Below are positions 42,090 through 51,568 of a stretch of DNA of 64,000 nt, piece by piece (the stretch's first letter is position 1; each line of letters begins with the position of its first letter). The translations under genes and the position numbers were made by a program. The notes beneath the pieces are model-generated. The model had not been told where the DNA came from, did no database searches, and worked only from the letters and a program-made list of their open reading frames with translations. Origin of the DNA: Pantoea alhagi (lineage in GTDB: Bacteria; Pseudomonadota; Gammaproteobacteria; Enterobacterales; Enterobacteriaceae). Where the stretch lies: the NCBI RefSeq assembly GCF_002101395.1, contig NZ_CP019706.1, forward strand, positions 2,170,001-2,234,000, written 5' to 3'.

Positions 42090-43934
42090 TTAGTCGTCAA
42101 GGAAGCTACGCAGCACTTCAGAACGGCTTGGATGACGCAGCTTACGCAGCGCTTTCGCCTCAATCTGACGAATACGCTCACGGGTAACGTCAAACTGTTT
42201 ACCCACTTCTTCCAGCGTGTGGTCGGTGTTCATATCGATACCGAAACGCATACGCAGCACCTTCGCTTCACGCGCGGTCAGGCCAGCCAGAACGTCATGC
42301 GTTGCTGAACGCAGGCTTTCTGAGGTGGCGGAATCCAGCGGCAGCTCCAGCGTGGTATCTTCGATAAAATCACCCAGATGTGAATCTTCATCATCACCAA
42401 TCGGCGTCTCCATAGAGATCGGCTCTTTAGCAATTTTCAGCACCTTACGGATTTTATCTTCCGGCATCAGCATACGCTCGGCCAGTTCTTCCGGCGTCGG
42501 TTCGCGGCCCATCTCCTGCAGCATCTGGCGAGAAATACGGTTGAGCTTGTTAATGGTCTCAATCATATGCACCGGAATACGGATGGTGCGCGCCTGATCC
42601 GCGATAGAGCGGGTAATTGCCTGACGGATCCACCAGGTGGCATAAGTTGAGAACTTATAGCCACGGCGATATTCAAACTTATCTACCGCTTTCATCAGGC
42701 CGATGTTGCCTTCCTGAATCAGATCCAGGAACTGCAGGCCACGGTTGGTATATTTTTTAGCAATGGAGATAACCAGACGCAAGTTAGCCTCAACCATCTC
42801 TTTCTTTGCACGACGCGCTTTCGCTTCGCCGATCGACATGCGACGGTTGATATCTTTCACCTGCTCAATCGTCAGGCCGGTCTCTTCCTCAATCTGCATC
42901 AGCTTTTGCATGCTGCGCTGCACATCGTCTTCAACGTCGCGCAGTTTTTCAGACCAGGGTTTGTTCATCGCCAGCGCCGCCTGGAACCAGGTTGGGCTGG
43001 TCTCATTACCTGTGAACAGCGTAATGAAGTTTTTCTTCGGCATTTTGCACAGTTCAACACACAGCTTCATGATGATGCGCTCTTGCGTACGCACGCGCTC
43101 CATCATTTCACGCATGTTGTTGACCAGATAGTCAAACTGCTTCGGCACCAGACGGAACTGTTTAAAGACTTCTGACAGCTTCTGGATCTCTTCAATCGCA
43201 TCCGCGTGACTGCGACCTTTCGCTTTGATGGTCAGACGCGTCGCTTCATACTGATCGCGCAGCTCGATGAATTTTTCACGCGCCAGTTCAGGATCGATGC
43301 TGTTGTCATCATCGCTGCTGTCGCTGTCATCATCTTCATCTTCGTCATCTTCATCGGCGCGCTCTTCTTCGGACAGCTCAGAGCCGACATGCGTCGCGGT
43401 AGGCGCCAGATCTTCTTCTGCGTTAGGATCGACAAAGCCAGTGATCAGGTCGGAGAGGCGTGATTCTCCCGCTTCGACGCGATCGTACTGTTCCAGCAAA
43501 TAGGTGATCGCTTCCGGATATTCAGCTACGGAACACTGCACCTGGTTGATACCGTCTTCAATACGCTTGGCGATGTCAATTTCGCCTTCACGCGTCAGAA
43601 GTTCTACGGTACCCATTTCTCGCATATACATGCGGACAGGATCGGTGGTGCGTCCGATTTCAGATTCTACGCTGGATAACACTTGAGCTGCCGCTTCAGC
43701 CGCATCTTCGTCCGTGTCGGCGCTGTTTTCGTTCAGCATCAGATCATCGGCATCAGGCGCTTCTTCTACCACCTGGATGCCCATGTCGTTGATCATCTGG
43801 ATGATGTCTTCGATCTGATCGGAGTCGACGATATCTTCCGGCAGATGGTCATTGACCTCGGCATAGGTCAGATAGCCTTGCTCCTTACCACGGGTGACAA
43901 GTAGCTTAAGCTGTGACTGCGGGTTTTGCTCCAT
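42090..43934 (-). CDS. rpoD: RNA polymerase sigma-70 factor RpoD
   Basis: 614 residues (E. coli 613). All sigma regions are visible: region 1.1 at the N-terminus, an acidic nonconserved insert (about 185-215, rich in Asp/Glu/Ser), region 2 with YATWWIRQAITRSIADQARTIRIP, region 3, and region 4 with RERIRQIEAKALRKLRHPSRSEVLRSFLDD at the C-terminus. It directs RNA polymerase to housekeeping promoters. Third gene of rpsU-dnaG-rpoD; it lies 278 bases after dnaG. That gap has no protein gene and presumably carries internal promoters, as known in E. coli. Confidence 0.98.
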   Translation of the reverse strand: MEQNPQSQLKLLVTRGKEQGYLTYAEVNDHLPEDIVDSDQIEDIIQMINDMGIQVVEEAPDADDLMLNENSADTDEDAAEAAAQVLSSVESEIGRTTDPVRMYMREMGTVELLTREGEIDIAKRIEDGINQVQCSVAEYPEAITYLLEQYDRVEAGESRLSDLITGFVDPNAEEDLAPTATHVGSELSEEERADEDDEDEDDDSDSSDDDNSIDPELAREKFIELRDQYEATRLTIKAKGRSHADAIEEIQKLSEVFKQFRLVPKQFDYLVNNMREMMERVRTQERIIMKLCVELCKMPKKNFITLFTGNETSPTWFQAALAMNKPWSEKLRDVEDDVQRSMQKLMQIEEETGLTIEQVKDINRRMSIGEAKARRAKKEMVEANLRLVISIAKKYTNRGLQFLDLIQEGNIGLMKAVDKFEYRRGYKFSTYATWWIRQAITRSIADQARTIRIPVHMIETINKLNRISRQMLQEMGREPTPEELAERMLMPEDKIRKVLKIAKEPISMETPIGDDEDSHLGDFIEDTTLELPLDSATSESLRSATHDVLAGLTAREAKVLRMRFGIDMNTDHTLEEVGKQFDVTRERIRQIEAKALRKLRHPSRSEVLRSFLDD

Positions 43935-44212
43935 AAGACGGTATCCACACTTCTGTTAATTTGATTGGTGTCGGGTCGGCTATAAGAGCCAACAATAACA
44001 GTGAGGGCGTTTGGATTATTGCCGCTGCCCTCGTAGCGGCTGTCAGGGTCTGCCTGAGTATAAATCGGCACTTAAGCCGCTGAATTTACTGTTGAGACTG
44101 TCATGCTTGTCCTTTTGCACTCCGACCTGATTAATACATTCTCACCGCATCGGGCAGAATGAAATGCGTCGGCTGCACCAGTACGTCTCTTAATACTGGC
44201 GCGATCGCTTAA

Positions 44213-45958
44213 CTATTTTTTTGCCAGCGCCTGGCTTAATGAGCGAACTTCTTCCCGCTCCTCAGGGCTAAGGCCATGCGTTCTGGAGCGCGCGATCAGG
44301 GTTTCCAGACGCTGCTCCAAAGCGGAGTCATACATTTTTGCCAGGGAATCCTGGAACATCGCCTCTACTTCTTCATCAACGATCATGTGGTTCCATGTCG
44401 CCAGAGTTTCAAGGTGCTGGCTAAAATTTGTTCCGCGATATAACTCTAGTAGCTGGCCAGTGGTCAGGCCAGGGTTTGCCATGCAACTCTTTACCAGCTC
44501 CATAAAAAGCGGTAATCCCGGCATATTGAGCTGTTCCAGCCCCTGCAGCGAGGGAACCATCGCCGCCAGCCTGGGATTCTGTACCAGCAGTCCCACAAGT
44601 ATACGCATAGTTGTGCGTTTTAGCTGTGGAGCCGCAGGCTGGACGCCGCTTTCGGCCTGTTTAGGCAGCAGCTTTTCCAGCTGGCTGTCATCCAGAATGC
44701 CGAGCATATTACCCAGCTCCTGACGCAGATAAATCCGCAGCGTTTCGCCCGGGATCTGACCAATCAATGGCAGCGCCAGGGTGCTTAAACGCGTCCGACC
44801 GTCGCGGGTGCTCAAATCAACCTGCGGCAGCAACGTATCGAACAGGAAGCTGGAGAGCGGCATTGCCTGCTCCATCCGCGCTTCAAACGCCGCTTTGCCC
44901 TCTTTACGTATCAGCGTATCGGGATCTTCACCATCAGGCAGAAACATAAAGCGTAGCTGACGCCCGTCATTCATGTAAGGCAGCGCGGTTTCTAATGCGC
45001 GCCAGGCCGCTTCACGGCCAGCCCGATCGCCGTCATAGCAACAAACCACGGTATCGGTGCTGCGAAACAGCAGCTGGATATGGTCCGCGGTTGTTGAGGT
45101 GCCTAATGAGGCAACGGCATAGTCAATACCAAACTGCGCCAGCGCCACCACATCCATATAGCCTTCGACAACCAATAGCTTTGCCGGTTCAGGATGCTGT
45201 TTTTGCGCTTCATACAGGCCATACAGCTGACGGCCCTTATGAAAAATATCGGTTTCCGGCGAGTTCAGATACTTTGGCGTGCCGTCACCTAACACGCGTC
45301 CGCCGAAGCCGATAACGCGGCCACGCTTATCGCGGATGGGAAACATCACGCGATCGCGGAAGCGATCGTAGCTGCGGCCCTGGTCGTTAGTGACCAGCAT
45401 GCCCGCATCCGTTAACGACTGACGATCGTCAGGATTACGGCCAAAACGCTTCAGGGCATTATCCCAGCCGGGCGGCGCGAAGCCGATAGCAAAATGCGCA
45501 ATAACCTCATCGCTTAATCCGCGCTGATTGAGATACGCGCGTGCTGCAGTTGCCTGTGGCTGAGTCAGCGCCTGTTGGTAGAATTCGGCCAGACCCGTCA
45601 TGAGCTGATATAAACTTTGACGCTGATGACGTTCCAGCTGACTGGGACCGCTGCCCGCTTCATAGGGCACTTCCAGTCCATGTTGCGTCGCCAACTCTTC
45701 AATGCTTTCGACAAATTCCAGACGATCGTAATTCATCAGGAAATCGATAGCGTTGCCGTGGGCGCCACAGCCAAAGCAGTGATAAAATTGTTTCTCACCG
45801 TTTACGGTGAAAGAAGGGGTTTTTTCGTTATGGAAAGGACAGCACGCATGGAAATTCTTACCCTGTTTTTTCAACTTAACGCGGGCATCAATAAGATCCA
45901 CAATGTCCGTGCGGGCAAGTAAGTCATTAATAAAAACGCGTGGAATTCGTCCGGCCAT
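44213..45958 (-). CDS. dnaG: DNA primase
   Basis: 581 residues, the E. coli length. The N-terminal zinc-binding domain has CPFHNEKTPSF and FYHCFGCGAHG (Cys-His-Cys-Cys ligands). The Toprim catalytic core follows with VVEGYMDVVALAQFGIDYAVASLGT and CYDGDRAGREAAWRA. The C-terminal domain would bind the DnaB helicase. It makes RNA primers at replication forks. It is between rpsU and rpoD, with an attenuating hairpin upstream. Confidence 0.98.
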   Translation of the reverse strand: MAGRIPRVFINDLLARTDIVDLIDARVKLKKQGKNFHACCPFHNEKTPSFTVNGEKQFYHCFGCGAHGNAIDFLMNYDRLEFVESIEELATQHGLEVPYEAGSGPSQLERHQRQSLYQLMTGLAEFYQQALTQPQATAARAYLNQRGLSDEVIAHFAIGFAPPGWDNALKRFGRNPDDRQSLTDAGMLVTNDQGRSYDRFRDRVMFPIRDKRGRVIGFGGRVLGDGTPKYLNSPETDIFHKGRQLYGLYEAQKQHPEPAKLLVVEGYMDVVALAQFGIDYAVASLGTSTTADHIQLLFRSTDTVVCCYDGDRAGREAAWRALETALPYMNDGRQLRFMFLPDGEDPDTLIRKEGKAAFEARMEQAMPLSSFLFDTLLPQVDLSTRDGRTRLSTLALPLIGQIPGETLRIYLRQELGNMLGILDDSQLEKLLPKQAESGVQPAAPQLKRTTMRILVGLLVQNPRLAAMVPSLQGLEQLNMPGLPLFMELVKSCMANPGLTTGQLLELYRGTNFSQHLETLATWNHMIVDEEVEAMFQDSLAKMYDSALEQRLETLIARSRTHGLSPEEREEVRSLSQALAKK

Positions 45959-45984
45959 AAGCCCCGTTTTCTTCGCTCATAAAC

Positions 45985-46019
45985 GAAAATAAGCCGCGCT
46001 TCCTTCCGGAAAGCACGGC
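45985..46019 (-). terminator. Attenuator between rpsU and dnaG
   Basis: On the minus strand GCCGTGCTTTCC-GGAA-GGAAGCGCGGC forms a stem with one bulged base, followed by TTATTTTCG. E. coli has a partial terminator (T1) at this site that lowers dnaG expression relative to rpsU. Confidence 0.75.
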
Positions 46020-46079
46020 CTCTAACTTGACTCTGTCTGCGTTTAACACGCGGTGGAAGCGCGAAGCCTCCGAAGGAAA

Positions 46080-46596
<517 letters not shown>

Positions 46597-47613
46597 ATGC
46601 GCGTTCTGGGTATTGAAACATCCTGTGATGAAACCGGTATTGCCATTTATGACGATGAAGCCGGTTTGCTCGCTAATCAACTCTATAGTCAGGTGAAAGT
46701 CCATGCCGATTATGGCGGGGTGGTGCCGGAACTGGCTTCGCGCGATCATGTGCGTAAAACGGTGCCGTTAATTCAGGCAGCGCTGAAAGAGGCCGGTCTG
46801 CAGGGCAAAGATATCGATGCGGTAGCCTATACCGCCGGGCCAGGTCTGGTGGGCGCTCTGTTAGTGGGCGCAACGATTGGCCGCTCGCTGGCGTTTGCCT
46901 GGCAGGTACCTGCCGTGCCAGTACACCATATGGAAGGGCATCTGCTTGCGCCGATGCTGGAAGATAATCCGCCAGCGTTTCCTTTTGTTGCGCTGCTGGT
47001 TTCAGGCGGCCATACGCAACTGATCGGCGTAACCGGCATTGGTGAATACACGCTATTGGGCGAATCGATTGATGATGCCGCCGGTGAGGCATTTGATAAA
47101 ACCGCGAAGCTGCTTGGTCTGGATTATCCCGGCGGCCCGATGCTGTCGCGTATGGCGCAGCAGGGCGTCCCTGGCCGCTTCACCTTCCCGCGTCCCATGA
47201 CCGATCGTCCCGGGCTGGATTTTAGCTTTTCAGGTTTAAAAACCTTTGCAGCGAATACCATTCGCGAAAACAGCAATGATGCGCAGACGCAGGCTGATAT
47301 TGCGCGCGCTTTTGAGGATGCGGTGGTTGATACGCTGGCGATTAAATGCAAGCGGGCTTTGGATCAAACCGGATTTAAGCGTCTGGTCATGGCTGGCGGC
47401 GTCAGTGCTAACCGTACGCTGCGTGCAAAGCTGGCTGAAGTGATGCAGGCGCGTGGCGGCGAAGTGTTTTATGCGCGACCTGAGTTTTGTACCGATAACG
47501 GGGCGATGATCGCCTATGCCGGTATGGTGCGCTTAAAAGGGGGCACGCGCGGAGAGCTTGGCGTTAGCGTGCGTCCTCGCTGGCCACTGGCTGAGCTGCC
47601 GGCCATAGCATAA
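46597..47613 (+). CDS. tsaD: tRNA N6-threonylcarbamoyladenosine transferase subunit TsaD
   Basis: 338 residues (E. coli 337). It begins MRVLGIETSCDETGIAIYDD. Metal ligands are in HHMEGHLLAP, and the ATP-binding MAGGVSANRTLR and CTDNGAMIAY are present. With TsaB, TsaE and TsaC it makes t6A37 in tRNAs reading ANN codons. The ATG at 46597 has GAGAGG upstream; the frame is open back to 46522. It is divergent from rpsU, as in E. coli. Confidence 0.97.
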   Translation: MRVLGIETSCDETGIAIYDDEAGLLANQLYSQVKVHADYGGVVPELASRDHVRKTVPLIQAALKEAGLQGKDIDAVAYTAGPGLVGALLVGATIGRSLAFAWQVPAVPVHHMEGHLLAPMLEDNPPAFPFVALLVSGGHTQLIGVTGIGEYTLLGESIDDAAGEAFDKTAKLLGLDYPGGPMLSRMAQQGVPGRFTFPRPMTDRPGLDFSFSGLKTFAANTIRENSNDAQTQADIARAFEDAVVDTLAIKCKRALDQTGFKRLVMAGGVSANRTLRAKLAEVMQARGGEVFYARPEFCTDNGAMIAYAGMVRLKGGTRGELGVSVRPRWPLAELPAIA

Positions 47614-47621
47614 CGGCGATC

Positions 47622-47653
47622 AAAGATGCTGTTGTAAAAGAAACAGCATCTTT
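47622..47653. terminator. Hairpin between tsaD and the microcin-like frame
   Basis: A perfect 12-bp stem AAAGATGCTGTT/AACAGCATCTTT with an 8-base loop, then AATTTATT on the plus strand. It could end tsaD transcription, and from the minus strand the microcin transcript. Confidence 0.7.
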
Positions 47654-47664
47654 AATTTATTGCT

Positions 47665-47805
47665 TTAGTTACCCACGACTTTATTTATTACGCCACCAAA
47701 TACGGGCACCAGGCTGCCAATAAAATCTCCAGTCATTCCCCCAATCTGACTGATAAAACCGCCACCGCTGACTTCTGCGATCTCGCTTTAAATTAACTCT
47801 CTCAT
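47665..47805 (-). pseudogene. Class II microcin-like precursor with double-glycine leader, interrupted by TAA at codon 6
   Basis: Ribosome-binding site AGAGG, nine bases, then ATG and 46 codons. Translation reads MRELI-stop-SEIAEVSGG and then a 31-residue segment beginning GFISQIGG and ending VINKVVGN. The leader aligns residue by residue with microcin V (Met1, Arg2, Leu4, Glu8, Val12, Ser13, Gly14-Gly15). Microcin V has Leu at position 6, so TTA to TAA would explain the stop (47788-47790). The presumed mature peptide is Gly-rich and hydrophobic with GG motifs (IGG, FGG), as in pore-forming class II microcins. Such precursors are cut after GG and exported by a peptidase-containing ABC transporter with an HlyD-like protein and TolC; none is next to it, though tolC lies at the end of this window. 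No immunity gene is visible. It is either a pseudogene, a readthrough gene or a sequencing error. Confidence 0.72.
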
Positions 47806-48039
47806 TATTTTGTCCTCTTATTTTCTTCCGTTGAATAATCATCGTGAGATGAAGTGACTTGTTGTGCTATATGAATCAAAAGATAAGCTGGCTATGGCTT
47901 AACTGCTACTCATGAATCCAGAGCGCTGATGTGGCTATGCGTTTGACGCCAATATTCGCGTCGCGTTTGTTATAATGACTTTTTGGAAAACTATTTTTAT
48001 TATTGCTACAAGCGAAAGCTGAAGATAGCGATAAAGGCT

Positions 48040-48639
48040 TTATTGTTTCTTTTTCTTTTTCCATATTTTCTTCTCCTGCCCACGCCATAATCGTTGGATA
48101 TTATCGTGATGACGTAACAGAATCAGGCAGGAAAGCATGGCGACCGGGAAGGTAAACTGGGGTTTAAACCACCAGACATAGAAAGGTGCGATAAGCGCGC
48201 TGACTATCGCGCCTAATGAAGAGTAACCGCTCAGCAACACCGTGAGCAGCCAGGTGCCGGTCATCAAACCGGTCAAATCCCAGCCGATAGGCGCAATGGC
48301 GCCAAAGGCGGTGGCGACGCCTTTACCGCCGCGAAAACGGAAAAAAACCGGATAGATATGCCCAAGGCAGGCGGCAATGGCGGTCAGGCCAAGATAGATG
48401 GGCGAAATGCCCAGCGCCCAGGCAAGCCAGACGGGCAACATGCCTTTGAGAACGTCGAAAACCAGTACGGTTGCCGCAGCGCCTTTACCGCCTATCCTCA
48501 GCACATTTGTGGCACCAGGATTACCGGAGCCGTTATGGCGTGGATCGGGCAGGCCCGCGAGGCGGCAAACTAAAATAGCGCTGGAAATGGAGCCGCACAG
48601 ATACGCGAAAATAATCATACCAAGCGCGATTGCACTCAT
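48040..48639 (-). CDS. plsY: Glycerol-3-phosphate acyltransferase PlsY
   Basis: 199 residues, five membrane helices. Conserved motifs include GSGNPGATNVLRIGGK near the N-terminus and RFRGGKGVATAFG in the middle. It acylates glycerol-3-phosphate from acyl-phosphate in the inner membrane, starting phospholipid synthesis. The C-terminus ends in a basic KKKKKQ tail. It is divergent from folB. Confidence 0.96.
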   Translation of the reverse strand: MSAIALGMIIFAYLCGSISSAILVCRLAGLPDPRHNGSGNPGATNVLRIGGKGAAATVLVFDVLKGMLPVWLAWALGISPIYLGLTAIAACLGHIYPVFFRFRGGKGVATAFGAIAPIGWDLTGLMTGTWLLTVLLSGYSSLGAIVSALIAPFYVWWFKPQFTFPVAMLSCLILLRHHDNIQRLWRGQEKKIWKKKKKQ

Positions 48640-48746
48640 AACACCGTTCCGTTTCGTAAGGGTCGTTTTATTCTCATCATCTGTGGATAATACGCATAAT
48701 TCGCCGGAAGTGGTATCCGGTTAACGTAAAAACAGAGAGTGCCCTC

Positions 48747-49121
48747 ATGGATATCGTATTTATTGAACAGCTGTCGGTGATTACTACCATTGGCGTTTAT
48801 GACTGGGAACAGACTATCCAGCAGAAGCTGGTTTTCGATGTCGAGCTGGCATGGGATAACCGCAAAGCGGCAGCCAGTGATGATGTTAATGATTGTCTGA
48901 GCTATGCGGATGTGGCTACGGCAATTATCGAGCATGTCGGGCAGGGACGTTTCGCGCTGGTGGAAAGGGTGGCAGAAGAAGTCGCCACGCTGCTGATGGC
49001 CCGCTTTGCTTCGCCGTGGGTGCGCATTAAGCTCAGCAAGCCTGGTGCCGTAGCGCAGGCGGCTCAGGTTGGCGTGATCATCGAGCGTGGAACGCGTCAG
49101 CACCAGCGGGGACAATTCTGA
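48747..49121 (+). CDS. folB: Dihydroneopterin aldolase
   Basis: 124 residues. It opens MDIVFIEQLSVITTIGVYDWE, with the family glutamate in GVYDWE and the conserved lysine in RIKLSKPGAV. It cleaves 7,8-dihydroneopterin in folate synthesis, with epimerase activity in the E. coli family. It is divergent from plsY and precedes bacA by 151 bases. Confidence 0.96.
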   Translation: MDIVFIEQLSVITTIGVYDWEQTIQQKLVFDVELAWDNRKAAASDDVNDCLSYADVATAIIEHVGQGRFALVERVAEEVATLLMARFASPWVRIKLSKPGAVAQAAQVGVIIERGTRQHQRGQF

Positions 49122-49272
49122 AATAGATCCAATGTGATTGCTATCACAATGAAACCGAACCACATTATGGCTGTCAAAAACGCGGCGTTACGCTGAGTTG
49201 GCGCATTTTCTGGCGGCTACGTTCCCGACGTCCGCTTTTTTAATGGTTTAACATTAGGGTAGAGGACATTTG

Positions 49273-50091
49273 ATGGCAGATATTCATCAGCTTTGGGTGG
49301 CTGCAATCCTTGGCATTGTTGAAGGATTGACGGAGTTTCTCCCAGTTTCATCTACGGGGCATATGATCATTGTTGGACATCTGCTGGGCTTTGAGGGAGA
49401 TAAAGCAGAAACGTTTGAAGTGGTGATTCAGCTTGGCTCTATTCTCGCCGTGGTCTTTATGTTCTGGCGGCGGCTGTTCGGCTTAATCGGGATCCATTTC
49501 GGCGAAGTTAAGCATGAAGGCGTGGGAACCGGGCATCTTACTTTGATCCACATCCTGCTTGGTATGATTCCGGCGGTTGCTGTTGGGCTGATCTTTCACG
49601 ATCAAATCAAAACGCTGTTTAACCCTATCAACGTAATGTATGCGTTAATCGTCGGCGGCGTGCTGCTGCTGGTGGCAGAGTTCTTTAAGCCAAAACAGCC
49701 AAAAGCGGCGGGCATCGATGATATTACCTATCTGCAGGCATTTATGATCGGCTGCTTTCAGTGTCTTGCTCTCTGGCCTGGCTTTTCCCGTTCGGGCGCG
49801 ACCATTTCCGGTGGGATGCTGATGGGCGTAAGTCGCTATGCGGCTTCTGAATTCTCTTTTATCCTGGCCGTACCGATGATGATGGGCGCCACCGTGCTGG
49901 ATCTCTATAAAAGCAGAGGGTTCCTGACGATGGGGGATCTGCCGATGTTCGCGGTGGGGTTTGTCACCGCCTTTATCGTGGCGCTGATCGCCATCAAACT
50001 GTTCCTGCATATCATCAAACGTATCTCTTTCGTGCCTTTCGCCATCTACCGTTTTATCGTAGCGGCAGCTGTTTATATGGTGTTTGTATAA
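49273..50091 (+). CDS. bacA: Undecaprenyl-diphosphate phosphatase
   Basis: 272 residues with about eight membrane segments. The signatures GIVEGLTEFLPVSSTGHMII (N-terminal Glu-rich motif) and PGFSRSGATISGGM (the PGxSRSG phosphate loop) identify BacA/UppP. It recycles the peptidoglycan carrier lipid and gives bacitracin resistance. The ATG at 49273 is preferred to the TTG at 49270 because GAGG lies seven bases upstream. Confidence 0.97.
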   Translation: MADIHQLWVAAILGIVEGLTEFLPVSSTGHMIIVGHLLGFEGDKAETFEVVIQLGSILAVVFMFWRRLFGLIGIHFGEVKHEGVGTGHLTLIHILLGMIPAVAVGLIFHDQIKTLFNPINVMYALIVGGVLLLVAEFFKPKQPKAAGIDDITYLQAFMIGCFQCLALWPGFSRSGATISGGMLMGVSRYAASEFSFILAVPMMMGATVLDLYKSRGFLTMGDLPMFAVGFVTAFIVALIAIKLFLHIIKRISFVPFAIYRFIVAAAVYMVFV

Positions 50092-50107
50092 CGCCGTCAC
50101 CAGCACG

Positions 50108-50137
50108 AAAAAAGGAGGCGCCTGCGCCTCCTTTTTT
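50108..50137. terminator. Bidirectional bacA/cca terminator
   Basis: GGAGGCGC/GCGCCTCC with a 2-base loop (the stem extends into A6 and T6 runs) serves bacA (plus) and cca (minus). Confidence 0.92.
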
Positions 50138-50142
50138 ATTCC

Positions 50143-51378
50143 TTAAGCCGGGTGGGCCTGATCCATTTGCCACTGCTGCAGCGCTGCAATGCGACGGCGA
50201 GTCAGCTCTTCACGAACCTGCACGCCTTTAAAACCGGCCTCTACCACAGCTTTAGTGGGAACAGCCTGTACGATGCGAAACGCCTGATTCAGATACTCTC
50301 CCTGGGGATAGGGATTGCTTTCCCATCCGGCACGGCCACGCGCATCCGCCTCGCTGGTTTGCGCCAGCTGGTTAACGCGCTGCGGTTTACGCCAGGCGTC
50401 CATGCGATCGAACAGGGCAACCAGCCGCTCCGCCGTTTGGTTTTCAATGGTATGCACCACATCATGAAACTCCGCCACCAGCACGGCCAGATCGCGGATA
50501 TGATTCGGGACGCGCAAACGACGGCAAATATTCTCTACCAGCGGCACGCCAGCGGGACCGTGGCCCGGATGGCTGGGCCATTTTTCCGGCGGCGTCAGGC
50601 CCTTCCCGACATCATGACAAAGCGTGGAAAAACGCACATCCACTTCTGGCGTCAGCTGAGCCGCGATAGCAACAGTCATCAGCGTATGAATGCCGGTATC
50701 GATTTCCGGATGCCATTTGGCCGGCGCGGGGACGCCGAAAAGATTGTCGATTTCCGGGAACAAAACCGCCAGCGCGCCGCAGTCACGAAGCACCTGGAAG
50801 TAGACGTGCGGATTGGGCGTGGATAACGCATTTTCCGTCTCTTTCCAGACACGCTCGGCGGTCAGGTGGGCCAGCTCGCCGCCGGCGGCCATCGCCCGCA
50901 TCAACGCCATGGTTTCATCGGCAATGCGAAAGCTTAAGTGCGCGTAGCGGGCGGCGAAGCGCGCTACGCGCAGCACGCGCAGCGGATCTTCAATAAAGGC
51001 AGCAGAGACGTGACGCAGCAGGCGTTTCTCCAGATCTAACCGGCCCTGGTAAGGATCGATATAATTGCCAGCCTCATCCTGTGCGATTGCATTAATAGTC
51101 AGATCGCGCCGTTGAAGATCCTGTTCCAGCGTCACGTCCGGCGCAAACCAGGTGACAAAACCGGTATAGCCGCTGCCCGATTTACGTTCGGTGCGAGCTA
51201 AAGCATATTCTTCGCGGCTTGCCGGATGCAAAAAGACCGGAAAATCGCGCCCGACCTGCTGGTAACCCTGCTCCAGCATCATGTCAGGCGTGGCGCCTAC
51301 TACCACCCAATCTTTGTCTTTGACCGGTAGCTTCAGCAAACCATCGCGAACCGCGCCACCGACAAGGTATGTTTTCAC
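50143..51378 (-). CDS. cca: CCA tRNA nucleotidyltransferase / multifunctional Cca
   Basis: 411 residues (E. coli 412). The N-terminal polymerase domain has MKTYLVGGAVRDGLL, the DKDWVVVGATP acidic pair and the basic RRDLTINAIA. The C-terminal HD domain has FSTLCHDVGKGLTP, giving phosphohydrolase activity. It adds and repairs tRNA 3' CCA ends. The start codon is GTG, as in E. coli. Confidence 0.97.
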   Translation of the reverse strand: MKTYLVGGAVRDGLLKLPVKDKDWVVVGATPDMMLEQGYQQVGRDFPVFLHPASREEYALARTERKSGSGYTGFVTWFAPDVTLEQDLQRRDLTINAIAQDEAGNYIDPYQGRLDLEKRLLRHVSAAFIEDPLRVLRVARFAARYAHLSFRIADETMALMRAMAAGGELAHLTAERVWKETENALSTPNPHVYFQVLRDCGALAVLFPEIDNLFGVPAPAKWHPEIDTGIHTLMTVAIAAQLTPEVDVRFSTLCHDVGKGLTPPEKWPSHPGHGPAGVPLVENICRRLRVPNHIRDLAVLVAEFHDVVHTIENQTAERLVALFDRMDAWRKPQRVNQLAQTSEADARGRAGWESNPYPQGEYLNQAFRIVQAVPTKAVVEAGFKGVQVREELTRRRIAALQQWQMDQAHPA

Positions 51379-51568
51379 TACGGGGTTTCTCCAGAGTTCA
51401 GCAAATTAATCATCAGGCGTGCCGGTATCAACCATTCAGACCGGCAAAAAGAGATGTCCAGCAGGAATATTCTGGCACAACAATAGCAGAATTACGGACA
51501 CGACAGCAGCAGGGCACGTTATTCACCCTGCTGCGGTTATGGCTGGCAAAAGAAAGCGCGACGGCTTG

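Larger units (their letters stand above)
47614..48039. other. tsaD-plsY gap containing the broken microcin frame
   Basis: 426 bases. In E. coli K-12 the ttd genes lie here; here there is only a hairpin (47622-47653), the microcin-like frame (47665-47805, minus) and about 230 bases of AT-rich sequence without a convincing gene. A TATAAT at 47971-47976 on the plus strand has no matching -35. Confidence 0.6.

Noticed and set aside
43300..43400. Very acidic, repetitive stretch in rpoD considered as an insertion
   Set aside because: E. coli sigma-70 has the same kind of acidic nonconserved region at this place, and total length differs by one residue.
47906..48088. 60-codon minus-strand frame considered as a microcin immunity gene
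   Set aside because: It overlaps the plsY end in another frame, has no membrane helices, and no ribosome-binding site.
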